A stretch of 7,876 nucleotides of DNA from assembly GCA_002448975.1 (NCBI GenBank), contig DKBO01000118.1:1052-8927 (forward strand). Direction: 5' to 3'. The notes beneath the pieces were generated by a model. That model worked only from the letters and a program-made list of their open reading frames with translations, made no database searches and had not been told where the DNA came from. Of this stretch, positions 1 to 6,007 are shown in pieces; the first letter of the stretch is position 1; every line of letters begins with the position of its first letter. The stretch comes from Nitrospiraceae bacterium UBA6898. GTDB lineage: Bacteria > Nitrospirota > Thermodesulfovibrionia > Thermodesulfovibrionales > UBA6898. The translations under genes and the position numbers were made by a program.

Positions 1-22
1 AGCGCCTCGTTACCTCCCCTAA
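1..22 (+). CDS. Possible 3' end of a + strand gene entering from outside the window
   Basis: In the frame starting at base 2 the codons read Ala-Pro-Arg-Tyr-Leu-Pro and then TAA at 20-22. A strong + strand intrinsic terminator begins at the very next base (23). A terminator needs a transcript, so a + strand gene ending here is the simplest explanation. The other two + frames run open through the hairpin and far into the DUF362 gene on the other strand, which makes them less likely. Only six codons are visible, so neither the product nor the frame can be confirmed. This is inference from position and not recognition of a protein. Confidence 0.3.
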
Positions 23-60
23 GCTGCTGTCCACATTCCACGGGCAGCAGCATTTTTTTT
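23..60 (+). terminator. Rho-independent terminator reading +
   Basis: A 10-bp stem pairs 23-32 with 42-51, with one G-T wobble (T30 with G44), around a 9-base loop. It is followed by A52 and then eight T residues at 53-60. The T-tract lies on the + strand side, so it ends transcription arriving from the left, not the DUF362 gene, whose stop codon is at 62-64 on the minus strand. Read from the minus strand the same hairpin has no T-run after it and would be a weak terminator at best. Confidence 0.8.
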
Positions 61-61
61 G

Positions 62-1180
62 CTATATCTCCAGGAGTTCGTATATCCGCGAACCCAGGCC
101 GAGCCTCTCAGCCTCTTCTACCTGTATCATATAGGGCTTTGCATGCAGCTTCATCAAGATATCTTCGCCCCGCTGCACCTGATTATCCTCAGCCATGGAC
201 CGCTCAAGCGCATTTGTCTGCCGCAGCAGGTCTATGCTTGCCTGCTCCACTGCAACTATATCCTCGGATATGAGGATGCCTAAATCCTGAATTATTGGGA
301 CATCTGCAGCAGGCATGCAGTCGCACTCGGGTTGTATCTCTGTCAGAAAATTTATATAGATGATCTTCCTCGGCTCAAAGGTGCCTATCACGGTCTTCGC
401 AGCCTCGGCAAGAGACCGCATGAACCGCTCGTCTTCCCCGGGGAGGAGCAGCGCTTCATTCTGACATACGCGCTCACACCTGCCGCAGCGCCAGCATATG
501 TCACGGTTCCATACGATCTCATCATCCTTGAACGTTATGGCATCAAGAGGACAGACCTCCTGACACTGGAAACAGAGCTCGCACTTGTCAGCGTCCCATA
601 CCAGCTCGCCTTCTCCGATCGTATGCATCGCTCTCCTTCCGCATTTCCAGCCGCAGGTACGGTGTGCGCTGCTCACGCCTCCCATGGCGACATTCTTTAT
701 GGCACCGGCATATCCTGCATTAATATGGCCCTTTACATGCGTACAGACCACCATCGCAGGGACATCATGTATGAGCGACGCAACAGCGATCTGCCCAAGG
801 ATCTCGCCCGCCGTTACCATAATATTGTCGTTACCGTAGAGCCCGTCAGCGATCACAACCGGAGCGCCAACACTGAGATGATTAATGCCGTTCTGGTTTG
901 CGACCTCCAGATAGTCAAGGCCTTTGATCCTTACCGTATCCGTGATAAAGGGCCTTGCCCCGATCCTTTTCAGCGCATCTGCCACCTTGCGGAGAAAGAC
1001 CGGCCGAACAATTCTGTGAGCGCCTTCTGAGCCGAAATGGGTCTTGACCGCTATCCACTCCTCCGGGCTGAAGTAATTCATAAGCCCTATTTCCCGCAGA
1101 AGACGCTCGAGCTTGCCCGGCATGCTTTCCTGATACTTCCATTTTCTTGCACGTGCTGAAGCGAAATGAACCTTTGCCAT
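62..1180 (-). CDS. DUF362 domain protein with two 4Fe-4S ferredoxin motifs
   Basis: A 372-residue iron-sulfur protein of the DUF362 family, whose function is not established; members are common in anaerobes and are often annotated simply as 4Fe-4S binding proteins. The N-terminal DUF362 part includes a KTHFG segment near residue 46 and a GHINAGYAGAIKNVAMG segment near 151-167, equivalent to the family's glycine-rich GxxxGALKN-like region. Two ferredoxin motifs follow: C200-x2-C203-x2-C206-x3-C210-P and C229-x2-C232-x2-C235-x3-C239, the second without the usual proline. The tail has CDC (286-288) and a DLGILISEDIVAVEQA segment, typical of the family's C-terminus. No signal peptide or membrane segment is visible, so it is probably cytoplasmic. 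The start is well supported: AGGAGGAG lies just upstream of the ATG. It follows the vanZ-like gene after 80 bases and may be the last gene of that run or have its own weak promoter. Confidence 0.9.
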   Translation of the reverse strand: MAKVHFASARARKWKYQESMPGKLERLLREIGLMNYFSPEEWIAVKTHFGSEGAHRIVRPVFLRKVADALKRIGARPFITDTVRIKGLDYLEVANQNGINHLSVGAPVVIADGLYGNDNIMVTAGEILGQIAVASLIHDVPAMVVCTHVKGHINAGYAGAIKNVAMGGVSSAHRTCGWKCGRRAMHTIGEGELVWDADKCELCFQCQEVCPLDAITFKDDEIVWNRDICWRCGRCERVCQNEALLLPGEDERFMRSLAEAAKTVIGTFEPRKIIYINFLTEIQPECDCMPAADVPIIQDLGILISEDIVAVEQASIDLLRQTNALERSMAEDNQVQRGEDILMKLHAKPYMIQVEEAERLGLGSRIYELLEI

Positions 1181-1209
1181 AGCTCCTCCTGAACACTCCG
1201 TATGTCTTT

Positions 1210-1215
1210 ATTGTA
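1210..1215 (-). promoter_or_regulatory. Possible -10 box for the DUF362 gene
   Basis: The minus strand reads TACAAT, five of six matches to TATAAT. It would place a transcription start about 22 bases before the DUF362 ATG. The hexamer 17 bases upstream (TGCCGG) is not a -35 box and there is no extended -10 TG. It is a weak candidate; read-through from the upstream operon is equally possible, because no good terminator lies between the two genes. Confidence 0.3.
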
Positions 1216-1260
1216 CTCTGTTTTCAGCCACGCCGGCAGGCGAGCGGGATGACAGTCCGC

Positions 1261-1602
1261 TCAGACTTCCCGGCTATTTCTCTTTGCTACTGCGGCATAC
1301 ACCATACTGAAAACCACAGCCCCGGCCATATTCGCAAGCGCATCACCCAGCGAGGGCTGCCGGTAAGGCGTCAGGCCCTGCAGGACTTCGAGCAGCGCGC
1401 CGTAGAACGATGCGATGAATATGGATGAGACAACCAGGCGGCCTTTCCGTCCTCTCGCAATAAGATGCCGTATCACGAGAACCGCGGTTATTCCGTGAGC
1501 GATGAAATGTTCCAGTTTGTCAGCCGGCAGGTGAGTCTTGGGACCTGGCAGAGGGATGAGCGAAACGACAAGCAGGAAGAGAAGCCAGAGCGCCAGTGTC
1601 AT
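1261..1602 (-). CDS. VanZ-like small membrane protein
   Basis: A 113-residue integral membrane protein of the VanZ-like family. VanZ of enterococci gives low-level teicoplanin resistance, but most chromosomal relatives have no known role, so resistance should not be assumed. Hydrophobic segments are visible at about residues 2-19, 36-48, 57-73 and 88-106. The family's conserved polar positions are present: D28-K-x2-H32 after the first helix, E72-x2-Q75 at the end of the third, R81, and D87-x3-N91-x2-G94 leading into the last. The length is normal for a single VanZ domain. The ATG follows the rsmI stop codon with no base between (TGA then ATG), and AAGG inside the end of rsmI can serve as its ribosome binding site, so translation is probably coupled to rsmI. 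Confidence 0.82.
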   Translation of the reverse strand: MTLALWLLFLLVVSLIPLPGPKTHLPADKLEHFIAHGITAVLVIRHLIARGRKGRLVVSSIFIASFYGALLEVLQGLTPYRQPSLGDALANMAGAVVFSMVYAAVAKRNSREV

Positions 1603-2427
1603 TCAGATGCCTTCAAGGCTCCGGTCATACAATTCCTTCTTGCTCAACCCGTAGGCTCCGGCAACCCTTTTTACGGAATCTTTTCGGCCGAGCCCCTTTC
1701 TCATCAATTCCCTGACCTCGGCAAGGGCATCATCCATATTGAGCGGTTCCGACTCAGGTCTCCCCTGTATTACGATCACATATTCTCCTGCTATCGTCGA
1801 CTGATCGAGACGCTCTTGGACATCGCTCACCGTTCCTCGCAGGACCTCCTCGTGGAACTTCGTCAATTCCCTTATGATAACGACCTTTCTGTCACCCATG
1901 ACCTCAGCAAAGTCGGCCATCGCTTCACGGATCCTGTGGGGTGCTTCATAGAACAGAAGGGTCCTCTGCTCCAGCATGATGCGTGACAGCATTTTCTTTC
2001 TCTGCACCTGTTTTGTCGGCAGGAATCCGAAGAAGGTAAACTCCTCAGTACTAAATCCCGAGAGCGAAAGAGCTGTTATTACGGCTGAGGGTCCGGGAAC
2101 AGGGATAACGGTAATGCCCGCTTCTATGGCCTTCCGTATGAGCAGCGTCCCTGGGTCCGAAATACCGGGGGTCCCGGCATCCGATATCAGGGCAACAGCC
2201 TGGCCGTCCTTCAGACGCTGAAGCGTTTCATCGGCCTTGAGTTTTTCCTTCTCCCCCCAGTAACTGATGAGAGGCTTTTTGATGCTGAAGTGGTTGAGGA
2301 ATTTAAGGGAATGCCGCGTATCCTCGGCCGCGATGACATCTGCTTCCTTCAGGACACGCAAGGCCCGCAGTGTGACATCTTCAAGATTGCCAATCGGCGT
2401 AGAGACAATGTAGAGGGTTCCCTTCAC
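1603..2427 (-). CDS. rsmI: 16S rRNA (cytidine(1402)-2'-O)-methyltransferase RsmI
   Basis: RsmI uses S-adenosylmethionine to methylate the ribose of C1402 in 16S rRNA, in the decoding centre. The 274-residue length is normal. Landmarks of this tetrapyrrole-methylase-fold family are all present: LYIVSTPIGNLEDVTLRA near residues 5-22, AAEDTR (33-38), the SAM-loop ISDAGTPGISDPG (81-93), PGPSA (111-115), FFGFLP (132-137), FYEAPHR (159-165) and FHEEVLRG (191-198). The end (about 235-274) is the small C-terminal RsmI domain with the KKELYDR segment. The start codon is GTG at 2427-2425, chosen because it gives the family's usual N-terminus (KGTLYIVSTPIGN). It overlaps the stop of the lipoprotein gene by four bases (GTGA), with no good Shine-Dalgarno sequence of its own, which suggests translational coupling. 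Confidence 0.97.
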   Translation of the reverse strand: MKGTLYIVSTPIGNLEDVTLRALRVLKEADVIAAEDTRHSLKFLNHFSIKKPLISYWGEKEKLKADETLQRLKDGQAVALISDAGTPGISDPGTLLIRKAIEAGITVIPVPGPSAVITALSLSGFSTEEFTFFGFLPTKQVQRKKMLSRIMLEQRTLLFYEAPHRIREAMADFAEVMGDRKVVIIRELTKFHEEVLRGTVSDVQERLDQSTIAGEYVIVIQGRPESEPLNMDDALAEVRELMRKGLGRKDSVKRVAGAYGLSKKELYDRSLEGI

Positions 2428-2672
2428 GGTACATTCAGCATCTTTCGCAATTTTCTGTCGGTCTTGACGATCTCATCAGCATCGTCGCCGGAAAGCTCCC
2501 AGGCATATTCATCCTTGGCAGACCTTCTGAGCTTGATCTTAACCGTCTTTTTCGGCCTTATCTGCTGAAGTTCAGGCTGTTTTGTGACCTGGAGATCATC
2601 CTTCTCTGGAGCACACGCAGCGACAGAAATCATCATGAGGACAAGAATGCAGCACACCCATGCATGCCGCAT
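2424..2672 (-). CDS. Small predicted lipoprotein, function unknown
   Basis: An 82-residue protein with a lipoprotein signal: a short start (MRHAW), a hydrophobic stretch at residues 6-19 and a lipobox V17-A18-A19-C20, so Cys20 would be the lipidated first residue of the mature protein. Ala at +2 argues against inner-membrane retention by the enterobacterial Asp+2 rule, so if the cell has an outer membrane it may be sorted there (inference). The mature part is only about 62 residues. It has a proline/glutamine linker, a basic stretch (KKTVKIKLRR, 41-50) and then an acidic/aromatic stretch (YAWELSGDDADEIVK, 56-70). I do not recognise a named family. The ATG overlaps the nadE stop by one base (TGATG) and its own stop overlaps the rsmI start, which firmly supports it as a real gene in the operon. 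Confidence 0.8.
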   Translation of the reverse strand: MRHAWVCCILVLMMISVAACAPEKDDLQVTKQPELQQIRPKKTVKIKLRRSAKDEYAWELSGDDADEIVKTDRKLRKMLNVP

Positions 2673-4396
2673 CAGTAGCTCCGGTATTTATTCGTTATCG
2701 GAAAGCGCCAGTCCCTGCCGAAAGCCCGCCCCGTTATCTTGATGCCCGGAGGCGACTGCCGCCGCTTGTATTCGCTTCTGTCGACCATACTGATAACCCG
2801 TTGTGTTTCGCCGGTCGTGCATCCCAGTTTCCGGATGTCCTGAAAGCTCAGTTCTTCCTCGATATATGCCTTGAGTATAGGATCGAGCTTGTCATACGGG
2901 GGAAGACTGTCCGTATCCTTCTGTCCCGGCTTGAGCTCCGCTGTCGGCTCCTTCCAGATCACCCGGTCCGGGATGACAGGCCTGCCCTTCAGAGCGTTAA
3001 GCCATCTGCAGAGTTCATATACCAGTGTCTTCGGCACATCCTTGATCACGGCAAATCCGCCGGCCATATCTCCGTACAGTGTTGCATATCCCACGCTCAT
3101 TTCGGATTTATTGCCCGTGGTGAGTACCAGCCATCCGAACTTATTGGAGAATGCCATGAGAAGATTGCCGCGTATGCGCGCCTGCAGATTCTCTTCCGTG
3201 GTATCGCTTTTCCTGCCTGCAAAGTGAGGGGTCAGCAGCGCCGCGTAACTATTCATGATATCTTGAATCGGCAGTTCTGTGATCGCGATGCCCAGATTTT
3301 CGGCAAGCCCGTAAGCGTCCTCCCTGCTTTCCTGTGACGTATAGGGCGATGGCATGAAGATGCCATGCACGCGCTCTTTGCCAAGGGCATCGACAGCAAT
3401 GGCAGCGACCAGCGAAGAATCGACCCCTCCGCTCAGGCCTATCACAACGCCACGGAACCCGTTCTTGCGCACGTAATCCGACGTGCCGAGCACCAGGGCC
3501 CGGTATACCTCCTCTTCAGGTGTATGCAAAGGACGGGAACAGGGATAGGGTATCGGTCTCCTGTCTGTCTTCGCTACAGGCATGACAGCTATTCTGCTGA
3601 CGCCTTTCATCACTTCCCTGTGTATGGCCAACGCCGGCCGTTTCTTCCGGTAGATATTCGCGTCTTCTGTCGGCAGGTCCAGCAGCATGAGTTCTTCGGC
3701 AAACTGTCCTGCCTGTGCTATCATGCGGCCCGTATGGTCGTAGGCCATGCTGTAGCCATCAAAGACGAGTTCGTCCTGGCCGCCCACTGCATTCAGATAG
3801 GCGATGATGACGCTGTTTTCCCGGGACCGCTCCTCAAGAATATTTTGTCGCATTGAAGGCTTTCCCATCTCATAGGGAGAAGCATTGATATTGATGATAA
3901 CCTCTGCACCTGCGCGCGACTGGGTCCGTGACGGTCCGTCCCTGTGCCAGATATCTTCGCAGATATTGATACCAACCGCCACGCCATTAATGCCATAAAC
4001 CGGGAAGCGCTTGCCGGGCCTGAAATAGCGGAACTCGTCAAATACCCCGTAATTCGGCAGTATGATCTTGCGGTAGACGTCCTTAATTTTTCCATCAGCG
4101 ACCACGGCAGCAGCGTTGTACAGACAATCGTCCCTGTCAACAAATCCCACAATGACCGTAATGTTTTTCGTCCTGCTGCTGATCTTCCGGACCGCAGCAA
4201 TATTGTCTTCAATGAACTGGGGCTTGAGCAAAAGGTCTTCCGGCGGATATCCGGTGATTGCCAGCTCTGGGAATGCGACAACATCCGCCTTCTCTTTCCT
4301 CGCCTTCTGTATCCAGGCAACAATCTTCTCGGTGTTTCCCTGGAGATCCCCGACCGTGGAGTTGATCTGGGCAAGCGCCACGCGTAAGGATTTCAT
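2672..4396 (-). CDS. nadE: Glutamine-dependent NAD+ synthetase
   Basis: Makes NAD+ from nicotinic acid adenine dinucleotide and ATP, using ammonia released from glutamine by its own amidase domain. The 574 residues show the full two-domain form. The N-terminal nitrilase-type glutaminase (about 1-270) has its catalytic triad: E44 in FPELAITGYPPEDL, K110 in YRKIILPNYGVFDE and C146 in GINICEDIW. The C-terminal synthetase (about 290-574) has the ATP pyrophosphatase loop SGGVDSS (322-328), TTGNKSE (426-432) and the closing segment RRQSPPGIKITGRAFGRDWR. No key residue is missing, so it should work with glutamine and not only with free ammonia. The ATG at 4396 has AGAAGG eight bases upstream and a good promoter about 20 bases before it. 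It is the first gene of a tightly packed block with the lipoprotein, rsmI and vanZ-like genes. Confidence 0.97.
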   Translation of the reverse strand: MKSLRVALAQINSTVGDLQGNTEKIVAWIQKARKEKADVVAFPELAITGYPPEDLLLKPQFIEDNIAAVRKISSRTKNITVIVGFVDRDDCLYNAAAVVADGKIKDVYRKIILPNYGVFDEFRYFRPGKRFPVYGINGVAVGINICEDIWHRDGPSRTQSRAGAEVIININASPYEMGKPSMRQNILEERSRENSVIIAYLNAVGGQDELVFDGYSMAYDHTGRMIAQAGQFAEELMLLDLPTEDANIYRKKRPALAIHREVMKGVSRIAVMPVAKTDRRPIPYPCSRPLHTPEEEVYRALVLGTSDYVRKNGFRGVVIGLSGGVDSSLVAAIAVDALGKERVHGIFMPSPYTSQESREDAYGLAENLGIAITELPIQDIMNSYAALLTPHFAGRKSDTTEENLQARIRGNLLMAFSNKFGWLVLTTGNKSEMSVGYATLYGDMAGGFAVIKDVPKTLVYELCRWLNALKGRPVIPDRVIWKEPTAELKPGQKDTDSLPPYDKLDPILKAYIEEELSFQDIRKLGCTTGETQRVISMVDRSEYKRRQSPPGIKITGRAFGRDWRFPITNKYRSY

Positions 4397-4422
4397 GCCC
4401 TGTGCCTTCTAAACATAGCTAC

Positions 4423-4451
4423 ATAATAAAGGAATGGCGGGCCTTTGTAAA
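4423..4451 (-). promoter_or_regulatory. Sigma70-type promoter of the nadE operon
   Basis: The minus strand has TTTACA (4451-4446; five of six to TTGACA), a 17-base spacer and TATTAT (4428-4423; five of six to TATAAT). The predicted start is near 4416, giving a leader of about 20 bases that contains the AGAAGG ribosome binding site. It is the best -35/-10 pair I found in the window. It lies in the short gap between nadE and the divergent trmJ gene, and its -35 box ends only three bases from the most upstream trmJ ATG, so the two genes may share control of this region. Confidence 0.65.
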
Positions 4452-4453
4452 GC

Positions 4454-5281
4454 ATGGGAATGACAGCAAAAATCAGCATGAAATTGCTAAACTACGCCAT
4501 GAAAAACTGGCAGGAGAATATCTCTTTTGTCCTGGTCGAGCCGAAGGAAGCGGGCAATATCGGAGCATCTGCGCGCGCGATCAAGAACATGGGATTCAGG
4601 AACCTCTGTCTTGTGAATCCTCCCTCCCGCCTCCCCGACGAGGCTCGATGGCTTGCCTGCAATGCCCTTGATGTACTTGATACTGCGCAATACTATCCCT
4701 CCGTGAAACGTGCGATTCGGGGCTCGGTAGCCGTAGTTGGCACGAGCAGAAGGACCGGGAAACACCGTGGCGTGATTCTTCCTGTTGAACAGGGGTCAAA
4801 GAGCATCATCGAACGGGCACAGGCCGGAAACGTTGCCATTCTCTTCGGAAGAGAGGACAGGGGACTGCTGAATGAGGAAGTGGACGAATGCGGTATGCTC
4901 CTGACCATCCCGACGAGTAAGGAGCACAGGTCTCTGAATCTTGCCCAGGCCGTTCTCATTGTTGCCTATGAACTTCTGAAGGCAGGGTATGCGCTAACAA
5001 AGAACGGGCCGGAAAAACCCAAGGGGAGATTCGTTCCCCGAAACCTCGAGTCAGGAGAAGAGGGGACCCCGATGGTCGGTCATGGAGCGATCAACGGTCT
5101 TTATGGCCGCATTGCCAGCACCCTGAAACTGCTCGGGTACATCCCGCGAGGGGATCGCGATCTTGAGGTAAAGATCATGCGGAACCTCAAGCATTTCATC
5201 TCTCGTTCCGGGCTCACGGAATGGGAACTGAATATGTTGCACGGCATCCTGAGCCAGATCGAGCATAAAGTAAAAAAATAA
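4454..5281 (+). CDS. trmJ: TrmJ-like tRNA (cytidine/uridine-2'-O-)-methyltransferase
   Basis: A SPOUT-class methyltransferase of the TrmJ group, which methylates the ribose of residue 32 in the tRNA anticodon loop. The three SPOUT motifs are clear: NIGASARAIKNMG (35-47, with R41 matching the catalytic Arg of E. coli TrmJ), ILFGREDRGLLNEE (129-142) and IPTSKEHRSLNLAQAV (152-167) forming the SAM-binding knot. The C-terminus, ending MLHGILSQIEHKVKK, closely resembles the E. coli TrmJ tail as I recall it, which favours TrmJ over TrmH or TrmL. The start is uncertain. ATG codons at 4454, 4460, 4478 and 4499 are all in frame and none has a strong Shine-Dalgarno sequence. By alignment with known TrmJ N-termini the 4499 ATG (MKNWQENISFVLVEP) fits best; the longer form adds 15 residues. 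It is divergent from nadE, with no clear promoter of its own beyond the AT-rich stretch near 4420-4430. Confidence 0.92.
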   Translation: MGMTAKISMKLLNYAMKNWQENISFVLVEPKEAGNIGASARAIKNMGFRNLCLVNPPSRLPDEARWLACNALDVLDTAQYYPSVKRAIRGSVAVVGTSRRTGKHRGVILPVEQGSKSIIERAQAGNVAILFGREDRGLLNEEVDECGMLLTIPTSKEHRSLNLAQAVLIVAYELLKAGYALTKNGPEKPKGRFVPRNLESGEEGTPMVGHGAINGLYGRIASTLKLLGYIPRGDRDLEVKIMRNLKHFISRSGLTEWELNMLHGILSQIEHKVKK

Positions 5282-5492
5282 CCACTTTGCCTTCCGCATG
5301 GCAGTTTGGCATTACCTTTCTGCCCTGCACGCCATAACCTTCTGTTCTCTATTGCCATTAATCCAGCGATGCTGCCGTCGGCAGAGGAGCTCCGGCCCGT
5401 GAGCCTTTCTCCCATCACGGCAGGGAAACAGCCATACAAAGGACGAAGACCGGCAACAAACAGCAGCTTTACCCCGGGATCCCCCCGGTCAC
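5282..5492. other. Non-coding gap with small palindromes
   Basis: This stretch lies between the convergent ends of trmJ and the 119-residue gene. The open frames across it have no ribosome binding site and give low-complexity, Pro/Ser/Arg-rich translations with no domain, so I read it as non-coding. It holds several short inverted repeats: CTGCC-GTC-GGCAG (about 5372-5384), GGAGCTCC (5386-5393), CCGTGA paired with TCACGG (5397-5402 and 5415-5420, 12-base loop), and a CCGGG/CCCGG pair near 5474-5488 just past the stop of the minus-strand gene. None is followed by a T-run on either strand, so none is a classical intrinsic terminator. Confidence 0.5.
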
Positions 5493-5852
5493 TCACAAAC
5501 GCGTTCTGCCGCTGTCTTTTCCTTCCATTTCCTTTATGAGGGCCTTTGATGACTTCACAAAACAGATCCCTTCTGCAAGCCTGCAGTTGCCTGCCTTTTT
5601 CTGTCCGACCGCATCAGGGTCGGGGTTCAATCCTGCAAGAACCTGTTTTGTAAGGGTCAGAAGCCACGCCTGCTCTTTCGGCAGCAAACTGATTTCAGTC
5701 ACTCTGCGCTGTTCAAGTTCTGTTACGCCTTCCCTGAGCGCACGCACGCTATTGGCAAGCGCCTTGCATTTGCCGCACAAGGGGTCATGCTGCTGCCGGG
5801 CGAGTACGCCTGCCATAAAGTGGCAATAACGAATCTCGGACATGTAATCCAT
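5493..5852 (-). CDS. Hypothetical 119-residue cysteine-containing protein
   Basis: I do not recognise this family. The protein has no signal peptide or membrane segment and is probably cytoplasmic. It has five cysteines: C10 (in RYCHF), a CxxC pair C26-G-K-C29, and C90 and C97 spaced by six residues. The middle (about 30-70) is likely helical, rich in Leu, Arg and Glu. The C-terminal part (CRLAEGICFVKSSKALIKEM, 90-109) looks like a compact conserved-type motif, and the last ten residues look disordered. Cysteine placement could suit a metal or Fe-S site or a redox pair, but nothing in the sequence decides this. The start is well supported: GAGGTGA lies seven bases before the ATG, with a perfect TATAAT about 47 bases upstream of it. 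It is divergent from the P-loop gene at 6008. The open frame on the opposite strand has no comparable signals. Confidence 0.7.
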   Translation of the reverse strand: MDYMSEIRYCHFMAGVLARQQHDPLCGKCKALANSVRALREGVTELEQRRVTEISLLPKEQAWLLTLTKQVLAGLNPDPDAVGQKKAGNCRLAEGICFVKSSKALIKEMEGKDSGRTRL

Positions 5853-5898
5853 TCGCCAGTCACCTCACATGGATAATAATCCTACCCGCTGATGTTCA

Positions 5899-5904
5899 AT
5901 TATA
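5899..5904 (-). promoter_or_regulatory. -10 box for the 119-residue gene
   Basis: The minus strand reads TATAAT, a perfect -10 hexamer, which would start transcription near 5892 and leave a leader of about 40 bases with the GAGGTGA ribosome binding site. The hexamer 17 bases upstream (TGCATT) is a poor -35 box, so the promoter may need an activator or be weak. Confidence 0.45.
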
Positions 5905-5959
5905 GTATGTTGCCCCTCCTGAATGCACCGTTTCTGGCCCTCTTCTGATTGTGCGAATA

Positions 5960-5968
5960 TGCTAAAAT
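5960..5968 (+). promoter_or_regulatory. Extended -10 promoter for the P-loop gene
   Basis: The + strand reads TGC followed by TAAAAT, an extended -10 element (TGn plus five of six matches to TATAAT). No -35 box is visible, which is usual for extended -10 promoters. The predicted start is near 5975, about 33 bases before the ATG at 6008. Confidence 0.4.
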
Positions 5969-6007
5969 GTACATCAGCAGCCCCGACGGCGTGCTGAAAC
6001 AAAGGGC

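Noticed and set aside
332..1030. Long + strand open frame (232 codons) across the DUF362 gene
   Set aside because: It lies wholly opposite a gene with clear ferredoxin and DUF362 motifs, and its translation has no recognisable domain and no ribosome binding site.
1242..1262. Hairpin (GAGCGG paired with CCGCTC) at the end of the vanZ-like gene as a terminator
   Set aside because: The stem is only 6 bp, includes the stop codon and is followed by GC-rich sequence with no T-run on the minus strand.
1261..1602. Reading the VanZ-like gene as a glycopeptide resistance determinant
   Set aside because: Only the generic VanZ-like domain is present, inside a housekeeping operon and without any other van gene.
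2660..3337. + strand open frame (225 codons) opposite the end of nadE
   Set aside because: It mirrors the synthetase domain of nadE, whose motifs are intact; the Arg/Cys/His-rich translation is typical of an antisense shadow.
5101..5496. Minus-strand open frame (131 codons) running from the 119-residue gene stop into trmJ, with a GTG start overlapping that stop
   Set aside because: The GTGA overlap looked like an operon junction, but the last half lies opposite the conserved TrmJ C-terminus and the part in the gap has no recognisable composition or domain.
5306..5539. + strand open frame of 77 codons after trmJ
   Set aside because: No ribosome binding site, a Pro/Ser/Arg-rich translation, and overlap with the end of the better supported minus-strand gene.
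5536..5829. + strand open frame of 97 codons opposite the 119-residue gene
   Set aside because: The minus-strand gene has GAGGTGA and TATAAT signals; this frame has neither, and its Ser/Cys-rich translation looks antisense.
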